Below are positions 15,164 to 21,827 of a stretch of DNA of 30,367 bases, piece by piece. The translations under genes were made by a program, and so were the position numbers. Location: positions 1 through 30,367 of the forward strand of contig CAYODU010000006.1 in the NCBI GenBank assembly GCA_964402905.1, in the 5' to 3' direction. Numbering within the stretch: the stretch's first letter is position 1; each line of letters begins with the position of its first letter. Below the pieces are notes generated by a model that was given only the letters and a program-made list of their open reading frames with translations, was not told the origin of the DNA and did not search any database. This DNA comes from JABIDZ01 sp964402905. Lineage in GTDB: Archaea > Iainarchaeota > Iainarchaeia > Iainarchaeales > JAAZKV01.

Positions 15164-16567
15164 ATGGCTTATAATGAAACAATAAAGTATTTTTCGCAGG
15201 AAGCACAAAAAGATTTTTCTCTTGTTGAAAGTAATCTAAAAAAAATAATTGCAGAAGTAAAAGAGAGCCAAAAAAAAGAACTTAACTACATAGAGGCCTT
15301 TGATGAAGAAATGGTTTTATCACAGCTAGAAGAACTAAGAAATAGAAAAGCTAAAGGAAGATTATTTGGTGTTCCAATAACAGTTAAAGATGCTATTTGT
15401 GTTAAGGGCTTGGAGAGCAAAGCCGGCTCAAAAATACTCTCTGGTTACAAACCATTGTTTGATGCAACAGTTATTAGAAAAGCAAAAGAAGAGGGAGCGA
15501 TTATTCTTGCAAAAGCTACTCAAGATGAATTTGGTTTTGGAACATTTTCAACTAATACAGAAAAAATTCCTAAAAATCCTTTTGATTTGGAAAGAAGTTG
15601 TGGGGGCTCTTCGGGGGGGCCTGCTGGTTTTAGTGCTTATACTAAAAGTTATCATGTTTCAATAGGGGAGAGTACTGGCGGAAGTATTGCTTGCCCAGCT
15701 TCTTTTTGTGGAGTAGTTGGTTTTACACCGACATATGGTTTGGTTTCAAGATACGGTTTGATTGATTATGCTAATAGTCTTGACAAAATCGGTTCTATGG
15801 GAAGAAATATTGAAGATGCTTCAACACTTCTAGAAGTAATTTCTGGACAAGACGAAAATGATTCAACTAATTTAGGAAAAGACTTTGTTGCAGAAGAAGA
15901 AGGAATAAGCAAAGTTGCTGTTGTAAAAGATTTTTTAGAAAATTGTGATGAAAAAGTAAAAAAAGCTTTTTATGAAAAAGTTGATTCACTAAAACAATTT
16001 TTTAAAGTAGAAGAAATTTCTCTACCACTAAATGTAAAATATTCTTTAGCAGCATACTATATTATTGCTACAAGTGAAGCCTCAACAAATCTAGCAAAAC
16101 TTTCTGGGCTCCGTTATGGTGAACAAAGTGATCCCACAGGAAAACACTTTGATGAGTATTTCTCAGAAATAAGAAGCAAAAACTTTTCTGAAGAAGCTAA
16201 GCGAAGAATTATTTTGGGAACATTTGCGCGTATGAGTGGTTATCGTGATGCGTATTATTTGAAGGCGATGAGAGTGAGAACAAAACTAATTAATGAATAC
16301 AAAAAAGCTTTTTCTAATTTTGATTTATTGCTTTGCCCAACAATGCCTGTTGTTGCACCAAAGTTTAGTGAAATAAAAAAACTTTCTCCTTTACAAAACT
16401 ATGCAATGGATTTGTGCACGGTTCCGCCAAACTTAGCTGGTTTACCGCACCTCTCGGTTAATGCGGGCTTTTCAGATAAATTACCAGTTGGTTTATTGGC
16501 GGTTGCACCACACTTAAAAGAAAAAAAATTATTTTCTTTTGGCAGATTAGCGGAGTACGAAAGGTGA
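15164..16567 (+). CDS. gatA: Asp-tRNA(Asn)/Glu-tRNA(Gln) amidotransferase subunit A
   Basis: 467 aa amidase-signature enzyme that releases ammonia from glutamine for transfer to misacylated tRNA. The Ser-cisSer-Lys triad is Lys75 (PITVKDAI), Ser150 (CGGSSGG) and Ser174 (STGGSI), matching the spacing of S. aureus GatA (Lys79, Ser154, Ser178). Length is normal for GatA, about 470-490. It starts at ATG with GAGTGAT just upstream. It is followed after 4 bp by a GNAT gene and then gatB, so gatC-gatA-GNAT-gatB form one transcript. Confidence 0.95.
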   Translation: MAYNETIKYFSQEAQKDFSLVESNLKKIIAEVKESQKKELNYIEAFDEEMVLSQLEELRNRKAKGRLFGVPITVKDAICVKGLESKAGSKILSGYKPLFDATVIRKAKEEGAIILAKATQDEFGFGTFSTNTEKIPKNPFDLERSCGGSSGGPAGFSAYTKSYHVSIGESTGGSIACPASFCGVVGFTPTYGLVSRYGLIDYANSLDKIGSMGRNIEDASTLLEVISGQDENDSTNLGKDFVAEEEGISKVAVVKDFLENCDEKVKKAFYEKVDSLKQFFKVEEISLPLNVKYSLAAYYIIATSEASTNLAKLSGLRYGEQSDPTGKHFDEYFSEIRSKNFSEEAKRRIILGTFARMSGYRDAYYLKAMRVRTKLINEYKKAFSNFDLLLCPTMPVVAPKFSEIKKLSPLQNYAMDLCTVPPNLAGLPHLSVNAGFSDKLPVGLLAVAPHLKEKKLFSFGRLAEYER

Positions 16568-16571
16568 TTTA

Positions 16572-17054
16572 GTGGAAAAAATAGTTTATCGGGAAGCAAT
16601 TATGCAAGACTTGCCTGAGTTAATTGACATGTGGAGAAATCTTAGAAAAGAACAGGATGATTTCTTTCCAGATTATAAAGTTTATAAAAATAATTTTATA
16701 GAGCTAACAACTGAGTACTTTTCCAAGTGTATTTCATCAAATAAATATTTTATATTGATTGCTGAATCGAACTCAAAGCCAGTTGGGTATATCCTGACCG
16801 AAATTCAAGATTTTTTTCCACCAATTTATGATTGGGAAAAAGAAGCTCAAGTAAAAAATGTTTTTGTAAAGCCAGGGTTTAGGGGAAAAGGAATTGGAAA
16901 AGAATTGATTTCGCGAACACAAAAGTTTTATGGAAACGATATTGATATGTTCACGGTTACTGTGAATTTTATGAATGAGAAAGCAATTGAATTTTATAAA
17001 AAAAATGGATTAAAAGAATTTAGTATTCGAATGTACAAACTGGTGGAAAAATGA
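16572..17054 (+). CDS. GNAT-family N-acetyltransferase inside the gat operon
   Basis: 160 aa. The acetyl-CoA motif A is VKNVFVKPGFRGKGIGKEL with the R-G-K-G-I-G loop (about 104-109); motif B follows in NFMNEKAIEFYKKNGLKEF. The GTG start is set by GGTGAT 3 nt upstream. The stop overlaps the gatB start by 4 nt (ATGA), so translation of GNAT and gatB is probably coupled. The acyl acceptor is unknown. Its position might mean a link to protein synthesis, such as acetylation of a synthetase, GatCAB or a ribosomal protein, but it could simply be a passenger. Confidence 0.88.
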   Translation: MEKIVYREAIMQDLPELIDMWRNLRKEQDDFFPDYKVYKNNFIELTTEYFSKCISSNKYFILIAESNSKPVGYILTEIQDFFPPIYDWEKEAQVKNVFVKPGFRGKGIGKELISRTQKFYGNDIDMFTVTVNFMNEKAIEFYKKNGLKEFSIRMYKLVEK

Positions 17055-18457
17055 ATGAAGACAAAGTAATTATGGGGCTTGAGATACACGCTTATCTTAA
17101 TACTGAATCAAAACTTTTTTGTAGTTGTCCCACATCTGGTTCAAAAGAACCGAACTCTTTGTGTTGTCCGATTTGTTTAGGGCACCCAGGTTCAAAACCA
17201 GTGCTTAATGAGAAAGCAACTGAATTAGCAGTAAAAATTGGTTTAGCTTTAAATTGTTCAATTAACAAAGAATTTTTCTTTTCAAGAAAAACGTATTTCT
17301 ACCCAGATCTTGCGAGCAATTACCAGATAACCCAGTATGAAGTGCCAGTAGCACAAAAAGGTATTTTGTCTCTTTCTACTGGAAAAAAAATCAGAATTAG
17401 GCGAGTGCACATGGAAAATGATCCAGCAGCGCTAGTTCACCCGAATGGAATGAAAGAAAGCAGTTATTCTTTGATTGATTATAACAGAAGTGGTTTGCCT
17501 TTGGTTGAAATAGTTACAGAACCCGATATTACAAGCGCAAAAGAAGCTAGAGATTTTTTGAATATTCTTGAAAATGTTTTATCTTACCTTGAAGTGCTTT
17601 TGCCTGATACAACACTCAAAGTTGATTGCAATATCTCAATTAACGGTGGAAATAGAGTAGAAATAAAAAATGTCAGCGGTTTTGCTGCAGCGGAAAAAGC
17701 TCTTAACTTTGAACTTTTGCGACAAAAAAGAGAATTGCGCATGAACAAAAAAATTGAGCAGCACACAAGAATATTTGATGCTGAAACCGGAACAACGGTT
17801 GCTGCAAGAAAAAAAGAAACAGAAGAAGATTATGGTTATATTTTTGATCCTGATTTGGTTTCTGTTATTGTAAGCGAAGACGAATTAAAAAGAATTAGCG
17901 AGGACATGCCAGAATTGCCCCAGCAAAAAGCAAGAAAGTTAATGAGAAAATTTTCTTTGAGTGAATATGATGCAAGTGTTTTGTGTTCGCAAAAAGAATT
18001 GGCAGATTTGTTTGAATCCATGGTGGAAAAACAAAACGATCCAATAATAACTTCAAGAATACTCACAAGAGAATTACTTGCAATACTAAATCATGATTCA
18101 CTTAAATTAAATGAAGTAAATATTTCTGTAGATGCCCTTGGTGATTTAATTGATTTGATAAAAGAAAAAAAGGTTTCTGACAAAAATGTTAAACAATCCA
18201 TGATAAATTATATTAGCGGCGACAAAATGAATCCAAAAGAATTCCTTGAAAAAAATAATATGCTTATTAGCGGAGAAATCAATATTGATGAAGTAATATC
18301 AAAAATAATTGGTGATAATTCGAATGTTGTTACGGACTATAAAAATGGAAACGAGAAAGCAATTAATTTTTTGGCCGGTTTAGTGATGAGAGAAACGAAA
18401 GGGGCTGTTTCTCCACACGAAGTGCAAGAAAAACTAAAAGAAAAATTAAATAACTGA
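17051..18457 (+). CDS. gatB: Asp-tRNA(Asn)/Glu-tRNA(Gln) amidotransferase subunit B
   Basis: 468 aa subunit that binds the misacylated tRNA, phosphorylates (ATP-dependent) the Asp/Glu side chain and accepts ammonia through a channel from GatA. MGLEIHAYLNTESKLFC, zinc-site cysteines CSCP and CCPICLG, DYNRSGLPLVEIVTEPDI and VEIKNVSGF are diagnostic; a YqeY-like tail domain (about 310-468) recognises tRNA. Length is usual. Its start overlaps the GNAT stop by 4 nt with GGTGG upstream. The AAAAAGCGCTTTTT palindrome at the stop codon looks like a terminator. Confidence 0.95.
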   Translation: MNEDKVIMGLEIHAYLNTESKLFCSCPTSGSKEPNSLCCPICLGHPGSKPVLNEKATELAVKIGLALNCSINKEFFFSRKTYFYPDLASNYQITQYEVPVAQKGILSLSTGKKIRIRRVHMENDPAALVHPNGMKESSYSLIDYNRSGLPLVEIVTEPDITSAKEARDFLNILENVLSYLEVLLPDTTLKVDCNISINGGNRVEIKNVSGFAAAEKALNFELLRQKRELRMNKKIEQHTRIFDAETGTTVAARKKETEEDYGYIFDPDLVSVIVSEDELKRISEDMPELPQQKARKLMRKFSLSEYDASVLCSQKELADLFESMVEKQNDPIITSRILTRELLAILNHDSLKLNEVNISVDALGDLIDLIKEKKVSDKNVKQSMINYISGDKMNPKEFLEKNNMLISGEINIDEVISKIIGDNSNVVTDYKNGNEKAINFLAGLVMRETKGAVSPHEVQEKLKEKLNN

Positions 18458-18471
18458 AAAAGCGCTTTTTT
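18457..18471 (+). terminator. terminator-like palindrome at gatB end
   Basis: AAAAAGCGCTTTTT begins within the gatB stop codon and ends in a run of T. Short palindromes followed by T are typical of archaeal termination zones. Confidence 0.45.
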
Positions 18472-18595
18472 AATTGATTAAAACCAAAAAGAAATAATTG
18501 TTAGTACAATCTTCGTTTTTGTTTAGAGCTGTTTGTACCATAACCGCTTTATAAAGAATTTTTCATAAGTATATTGTCCTTTCGTTGTTTTTCAC

Positions 18596-18623
18596 CGCAA
18601 CAAATTCTTTTTAATTTGTTGCG
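18596..18623. promoter_or_regulatory. 11-bp hairpin/inverted repeat upstream of the membrane protein-regulator pair
   Basis: CGCAACAAATT (18596-18606) and AATTTGTTGCG (18613-18623) pair perfectly with a 6-nt loop; a C/T tract follows. A TATA-like TTTATAAAG lies near 18550 and another, GATTATAAC, near 18648. If the first is used, the hairpin is in the 5' leader; if the second, it is a promoter-proximal operator. A downstream terminator for the gat operon is the third option. Confidence 0.45.
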
Positions 18624-18674
18624 CCTTCTTTTTTATCAGAATAATGTGATTATAACAAGGTTGAAGGTGGTTTT

Positions 18675-19037
18675 TTGAGAAAAGAAATGATACTAGTCTT
18701 TTTAGGAACAATATTTTCGTCGTTAACGGTTTTCGCTGCACCATGGGATTTTTTGAGGGTTCCAACAGAAGCAGCAACAACAATTAATCCAATAATAATG
18801 TGGATTGCATGGATAATTTCTTTAGGCGTTTTGGTAGTTTCTTTGCTTGCTTTAAAGAAAAAAAGCACTCAAAAGCTATTGTTTGTATCAGCAGCATTTG
18901 CATTGTTTTTCATTAAAATAACATTGGGCCTAGTTGACTTGTATGCTTCTCCAGGAATATTCATGAATTTTGCTGTGCAAGGCGTTTTTGATTTGCTGAT
19001 AATACTTTCTTTGTTCATTGCATTATTCAGGAAGTAG
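18675..19037 (+). CDS. small polytopic membrane protein, partner of a winged-helix regulator
   Basis: 120 aa from a TTG start with GGTGG 4 nt upstream; the next ATG is four codons in. It has a signal-like first helix (5-21) ending in VFAAPW, then three more hydrophobic helices at about 40-59, 68-86 and 97-117. No charged or catalytic motif stands out. The winged-helix gene starts 9 bp after its stop, so the two are co-transcribed. Such membrane-protein/HTH pairs recur in archaea, often as sensor plus regulator; that role is inference. I do not recognise the family. Confidence 0.7.
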   Translation: MRKEMILVFLGTIFSSLTVFAAPWDFLRVPTEAATTINPIIMWIAWIISLGVLVVSLLALKKKSTQKLLFVSAAFALFFIKITLGLVDLYASPGIFMNFAVQGVFDLLIILSLFIALFRK

Positions 19038-19046
19038 TTGGTGTAA

Positions 19047-19601
19047 ATGAAAAAAGAAATTGAAGCTGAGATGGCAGTTTCGCCCAGAGATAGGATTTAC
19101 TCTACAATAGTACAAAACCCTGGGCTTCACTTTCGTGAAATACAGCGCCGAGTGGGCTATGCTACTGGTGCAATGCAATATCATATTGATTACTTAAAGA
19201 AAAAAAATTTTGTCTACGAGAAAAAAGAAGGAAAGTTTTCTCGCTTTTATGCTCACGCAGGGGAAAAAGTGGACCCAACACTAATGAGTCTTTTGCGCCA
19301 AGAACAAGTAAGAAAAATAGTTTTATTTTTGCTTAACAAAAGAAGAGCGACCATCCAAATAATAACAAAAGAAGTGGGTCTTAGTACTTCAACAATAAAT
19401 TTTCACTTAAAAAAGCTTGTTGATTCTGGAGTAGTTGTTGAACAGAAATCAAGTGGAAAAACTTTTTTTGGAATATTAAACAAGGAACCGATAATGGAAA
19501 TGCTAATTGTTTACAGAAAAAGCTTTTTGGACGTTTTGGTTGACAATTTTGTAAATTTGTGGGAAAAAGATTTAGCAGAAGAATTTGGAAAGAAAAAATA
19601 G
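19047..19601 (+). CDS. double winged-helix transcriptional regulator
   Basis: 184 aa with two successive winged helices. The first (about 13-75) includes LHFREIQRRVGYATGAMQYHIDYL, and the second (about 85-145) includes IQIITKEVGLSTSTINFHLKKLVDSGVV. Both follow the archaeal ArsR/MarR-like tandem pattern, where each recognition helix lies in a phrase ending in YHI or FHL. A C-terminal helix (150-184) may dimerise. No membrane segment is present, unlike the regulator at 8120-8713. The start has GGTG 4 nt upstream. It is co-transcribed with the membrane protein before it and may autoregulate through the inverted repeat at 18596-18623. Confidence 0.82.
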   Translation: MKKEIEAEMAVSPRDRIYSTIVQNPGLHFREIQRRVGYATGAMQYHIDYLKKKNFVYEKKEGKFSRFYAHAGEKVDPTLMSLLRQEQVRKIVLFLLNKRRATIQIITKEVGLSTSTINFHLKKLVDSGVVVEQKSSGKTFFGILNKEPIMEMLIVYRKSFLDVLVDNFVNLWEKDLAEEFGKKK

Positions 19602-19618
19602 TTTTTATTTAACTTTTT

Positions 19619-20380
19619 TTACAATACTAAGAAAATAAAAGCAATAATGTATATTGTTGCTATCACAAAACAAAAAACAGAGAAATTTATTTTTTTAGCA
19701 GCTTTAATGAAAAAATCCATGCTAATTAACCCGACTACAAAAGCAATTATCATTGCGATTATTGCTGTCTGATTAATCAAAAAACCTTTTATTACACCAA
19801 AACCAACTTCAGCTAGAAAAACAGCGGGAATAGACATAATGAAACTTATTCGAAAAGCTTTTTCTGGAGAAAATCCTCTGAAAAGTAGTACACTTGTAGT
19901 TGTTCCGGAACGAGAAACTCCGGGTAAAACACTAAAGCCCTGTCCTAGTCCAGTCAACACTGCATTTAGCATACTTAATTTTCCATCACCAATATGTTTT
20001 CTCTTTAATTGAATTATTCCTGTTGCTATTAGAAGAAATGCTATTACAAGTAAAACAATTGCCACTCCTGTTCCTAAAAAACTTTCTAGCACAAGGTAAG
20101 AAGGAATTGCTGTTATTGCAGTTGCAACAGTTGCAACCAAAATAAATTTTGAAAGAGCTTTATCTTTTAGTTTTAACATTTCAATAATTTCTTTTCTAAA
20201 ATAAATTATTGCGGCTAGTAGAGTTCCAATGTGAAGCATAACTGCTATTTGAAGTGCTTCTTGGGGATTTGATTTAAAGAAAAGAAAAAGAGCTGCCATT
20301 ATATTTCCTTGACTGCTTATGGGAAGCCATTCAAAAATTCCTTGTAATATCCCTGCGATTATTCCTGTTAATAAATCCAT
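19619..20380 (-). CDS. uppP: UppP/BacA-family polyprenyl-diphosphate phosphatase
   Basis: 253 aa integral membrane protein with about seven or eight hydrophobic helices. It dephosphorylates C55-PP or, in archaea, probably another polyprenyl-PP to recycle the lipid carrier for glycan export. The motifs are present: QGIFEWLPISSQG (13-25, with Glu17) and PGVSRSGTT (153-161). The position usually His after SSxG (E. coli His30) is Asn26. The ATG is about 26 bp from TTAAAT inside the palindrome ATTTAAGCTTAAAT (20403-20416), a leaderless start. Confidence 0.91.
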   Translation of the reverse strand: MDLLTGIIAGILQGIFEWLPISSQGNIMAALFLFFKSNPQEALQIAVMLHIGTLLAAIIYFRKEIIEMLKLKDKALSKFILVATVATAITAIPSYLVLESFLGTGVAIVLLVIAFLLIATGIIQLKRKHIGDGKLSMLNAVLTGLGQGFSVLPGVSRSGTTTSVLLFRGFSPEKAFRISFIMSIPAVFLAEVGFGVIKGFLINQTAIIAMIIAFVVGLISMDFFIKAAKKINFSVFCFVIATIYIIAFIFLVL

Positions 20381-20402
20381 TCAAAAAACCGTTTTATTTT
20401 TC

Positions 20403-20416
20403 ATTTAAGCTTAAAT
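20403..20416. promoter_or_regulatory. 14-bp palindrome over the uppP TATA box
   Basis: ATTTAAGCTTAAAT is perfectly self-complementary and is centred about 29 bp before the uppP ATG. It could serve as the TATA region itself or as an operator overlapping it. Confidence 0.4.
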
Positions 20417-20461
20417 CAATTAAATTCTAAGGTATTATTAAGTATGTTGTTATGGGGGTAA

Positions 20462-20484
20462 AAAAATACGTAAAAAGTATTTTT
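20462..20484. promoter_or_regulatory. 8-bp inverted repeat at the promoter of the phosphoglycerate-mutase-like gene
   Basis: AAAAATAC (20462-20469) and GTATTTTT (20477-20484) are inverted copies around a 7-nt spacer. The right arm, GTATTTTTAA, is also the best TATA-like sequence for the gene starting at 20500. Confidence 0.35.
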
Positions 20485-20499
20485 AAGTAGAATGCACTT

Positions 20500-21078
20500 A
20501 TGTCTTTTATGCAACAAGAATTGTTTTTGTTCCGTCACGGAGACATTATCTCAAAGGAAAAAATTTTTCTGGGCTGGATTAATGCGCCTTTAAATAAAAA
20601 TGGTTTATTACAAGCAAAAAAAGTTTCAAAAGATCTTTCTAGAAAAAAAATTGATTATGGTTTTTGTTCTGATCAATTGCGAAGCAAACAAGCTCTGGGA
20701 GAAGTGATGAAATATCATCCAAAAGCAAAAGTGATTGTTGACCACAGATTGCGCGAAAGACACTATGGAATATTTTCTGGACACAGTAAAGCATTGTTCA
20801 AAAAACTTTTCCCAAAAAAGTTTGAAGAAATACATAGGGGTTATGATACGACTATCCCTTGTGGAGAAAATCTTTTTGATGTATCCAAAAGAGTTTTCCC
20901 ATTTATGAACGACTTGTTGAAATTTATGCAAAAAGAAAAGTGTAATGTGGTTATTAGTGCACACACTAATTCTCTGCGCTTGATGCAAGAGTACCTTGAA
21001 GGACTTGCAAAAAGCGAAGTAGTAAAAAAAGAACATTCACCGACACAATACAAAAAATATGTTATTAGTTTTCTATAA
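20500..21078 (+). CDS. histidine phosphatase, phosphoglycerate-mutase-like
   Basis: 192 aa. The catalytic FRHGD (His13), GWINAPLNKNG, SDQLRSKQ, LRERHYG (acid/base Glu), RGYD...CGENLFDVSKRVFPF and SAHTNSLR (second His) follow the order of the cofactor-dependent phosphoglycerate mutase. At 192 aa it is shorter than the usual 230-250 aa, and the second-His motif has Thr for the usual Gly. It could be a minimal dPGM in glycolysis or a related sugar-phosphate phosphatase. ATG 20500 is used; ATG 20509 is also possible. Its stop directly abuts the opposite-strand tRNA-Ile gene. Confidence 0.84.
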   Translation: MSFMQQELFLFRHGDIISKEKIFLGWINAPLNKNGLLQAKKVSKDLSRKKIDYGFCSDQLRSKQALGEVMKYHPKAKVIVDHRLRERHYGIFSGHSKALFKKLFPKKFEEIHRGYDTTIPCGENLFDVSKRVFPFMNDLLKFMQKEKCNVVISAHTNSLRLMQEYLEGLAKSEVVKKEHSPTQYKKYVISFL

Positions 21079-21150
21079 TGGGCAAGGGGAGACTTGAACT
21101 CCCGACCGCACGATTATCAGTCGTGTGCTCCACCACTAAGCTACTCGCCC
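21079..21150 (-). tRNA. tRNA-Ile (anticodon GAT)
   Basis: A 72-nt cloverleaf on the minus strand. The acceptor is GGGCGAG/CTTGCCC with discriminator A, the anticodon stem is CACGA/TCGTG, and the loop CTGATAA gives anticodon GAT (21116-21118). The T arm contains the GTTCAAG loop. CCA is not encoded and there is no intron. TTTAAA (21182-21187, minus strand) is a likely TATA box giving a leader of about 8 nt. Its 3' end touches the stop codon of the gene on the plus strand, so the two convergent transcripts must overlap. Confidence 0.95.
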
Positions 21151-21216
21151 AAGCTTAATAAAAAAATTGTTTAGGAAAAGCTTTAAATTGCTACCTCCAG
21201 ACTAATTTATTATTCT

Positions 21217-21233
21217 AAGCACTAAAAGTGCTT
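21217..21233. promoter_or_regulatory. hairpin next to the putative tRNA-Gln-unit promoter
   Basis: AAGCACT (21217-21223) and AGTGCTT (21227-21233) form a 7-bp inverted repeat with a 3-nt loop. GCTTTAATT, overlapping its right arm, is a candidate TATA box that would start transcription around 21260, just before the hairpin element at 21268. Confidence 0.35.
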
Positions 21234-21267
21234 TAATTGAGGAAATTGAATTAATTGAGTTATATTT

Positions 21268-21324
21268 AGCCCCTTCGTCAGAGCCTTTTGCAAGCAAAAG
21301 GTTCGCGAAAAATGACTCGGGGCT
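21268..21324 (+). ncRNA. candidate structured RNA sharing the tRNA-Gln 5' end
   Basis: The element folds as one long interrupted hairpin: AGCCCC (21268-21273) with GGGGCT (21319-21324), GTCA (21277-21280) with TGAC (21313-21316), and CCTTTTG (21284-21290) with CAAAAGG (21295-21301). Its first 12 bases, with the preceding T, exactly repeat the 5' end of the tRNA-Gln gene 77 bp downstream, and its 3' end repeats the GGGGCT of that tRNA's acceptor strand. It lacks a T arm and an anticodon arm, so it is not a functional tRNA. It may be a decayed tRNA copy or a leader RNA structure. Confidence 0.45.
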
Positions 21325-21344
21325 TTAAAAGTTAAGTCATGTCT

Positions 21345-21442
21345 AGCCCCTTCGTCTAGTGGCCAAGGATGCAGGCCTTTGAGCTTTGGGTTTTACCAAA
21401 GAAAGCAAGCCTGAGACTCCAGTTCGAATCTGGGAGGGGCTA
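21345..21442 (+). tRNA. tRNA-Gln (anticodon TTG) with 25-nt intron
   Basis: The acceptor is AGCCCCT/AGGGGCT with discriminator A; the A1-U72 pair is typical of archaeal tRNA-Gln. The anticodon stem is CAGGC/GCCTG. The intron (21383-21407) sits at the canonical 37/38 position within a perfect bulge-helix-bulge: central helix CTTT/AAAG, 3-nt bulges GAG and CAA, and intron hairpin CTTTGG/CCAAAG. Cutting after the second base of each bulge leaves the loop CTTTGAA, so the anticodon is TTG (21379-21381). The T loop is TTCGAAT. A protein gene for a tRNA-binding domain begins 19 bp downstream. Confidence 0.93.
21383..21407 (+). other. bulge-helix-bulge intron of tRNA-Gln
   Basis: A 25-nt archaeal tRNA intron removed by the splicing endonuclease. 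Both cut sites fall after the second base of a 3-nt bulge, and the two bulges are separated by a 4-bp helix; this symmetric motif suits even the strictest homodimeric/homotetrameric endonucleases. Confidence 0.88.
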
Positions 21443-21461
21443 TTTATTTGAGTGATTTAGT

Positions 21462-21791
21462 ATGCAAGAAATTAATTTTAGTGACTTCAAAAAACTTGAT
21501 ATTCGTATCGGGCAAATAATTTCAGCCGAAAAAATAAGTGGAACAGATAAACTAATAAAATTCGTTTTTGATTTTGGTTCAGAAAAAAGACAAATTATTG
21601 CTGGTATGGCAGAATTCTTTGAAGACATAAATTCTCTTATGGGAAAACAAATGCCCATTCTTTTGAATATTAAACCAGCAATCTTTATGGGACACAAAAG
21701 CGAGGGAATGATTCTTGCAGTGGATGTGAACGGGAGGCCCGTGCTGCTTTTCCCAGAAAAACAAATTCAGAATGGTTCTATTGTCAGATAG
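21462..21791 (+). CDS. free-standing tRNA-binding OB-fold protein (MetRS-beta/Trbp111-like)
   Basis: 109 aa, a single EMAPII-like domain: FSDFKKLDIRIGQIISAEKI, DKLIKFVFDFG, RQIIAGMAEFF, and the C-terminal MGHKSEGMILAVD. Such domains bind the outer corner of tRNA non-specifically, as the C-terminal part of bacterial MetRS or as the separate beta subunit found in archaea, where they can assist MetRS. The ATG is preceded by AGTGAT. Only 19 bp separate it from the tRNA-Gln 3' end, and no TATA box fits in between, so tRNA and mRNA are probably on one precursor. Confidence 0.9.
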   Translation: MQEINFSDFKKLDIRIGQIISAEKISGTDKLIKFVFDFGSEKRQIIAGMAEFFEDINSLMGKQMPILLNIKPAIFMGHKSEGMILAVDVNGRPVLLFPEKQIQNGSIVR

Positions 21792-21827
21792 CAAACAAAT
21801 AAAAGTTACTTTAGCGTTGTTATCTTT

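Noticed and set aside
21345..21442. Reading the tRNA as tRNA-Glu (TTC) with a shifted intron
   Set aside because: The perfect bulge-helix-bulge places the cuts at 21382/21383 and 21407/21408, giving TTG; the A1-U72 pair also fits tRNA-Gln.
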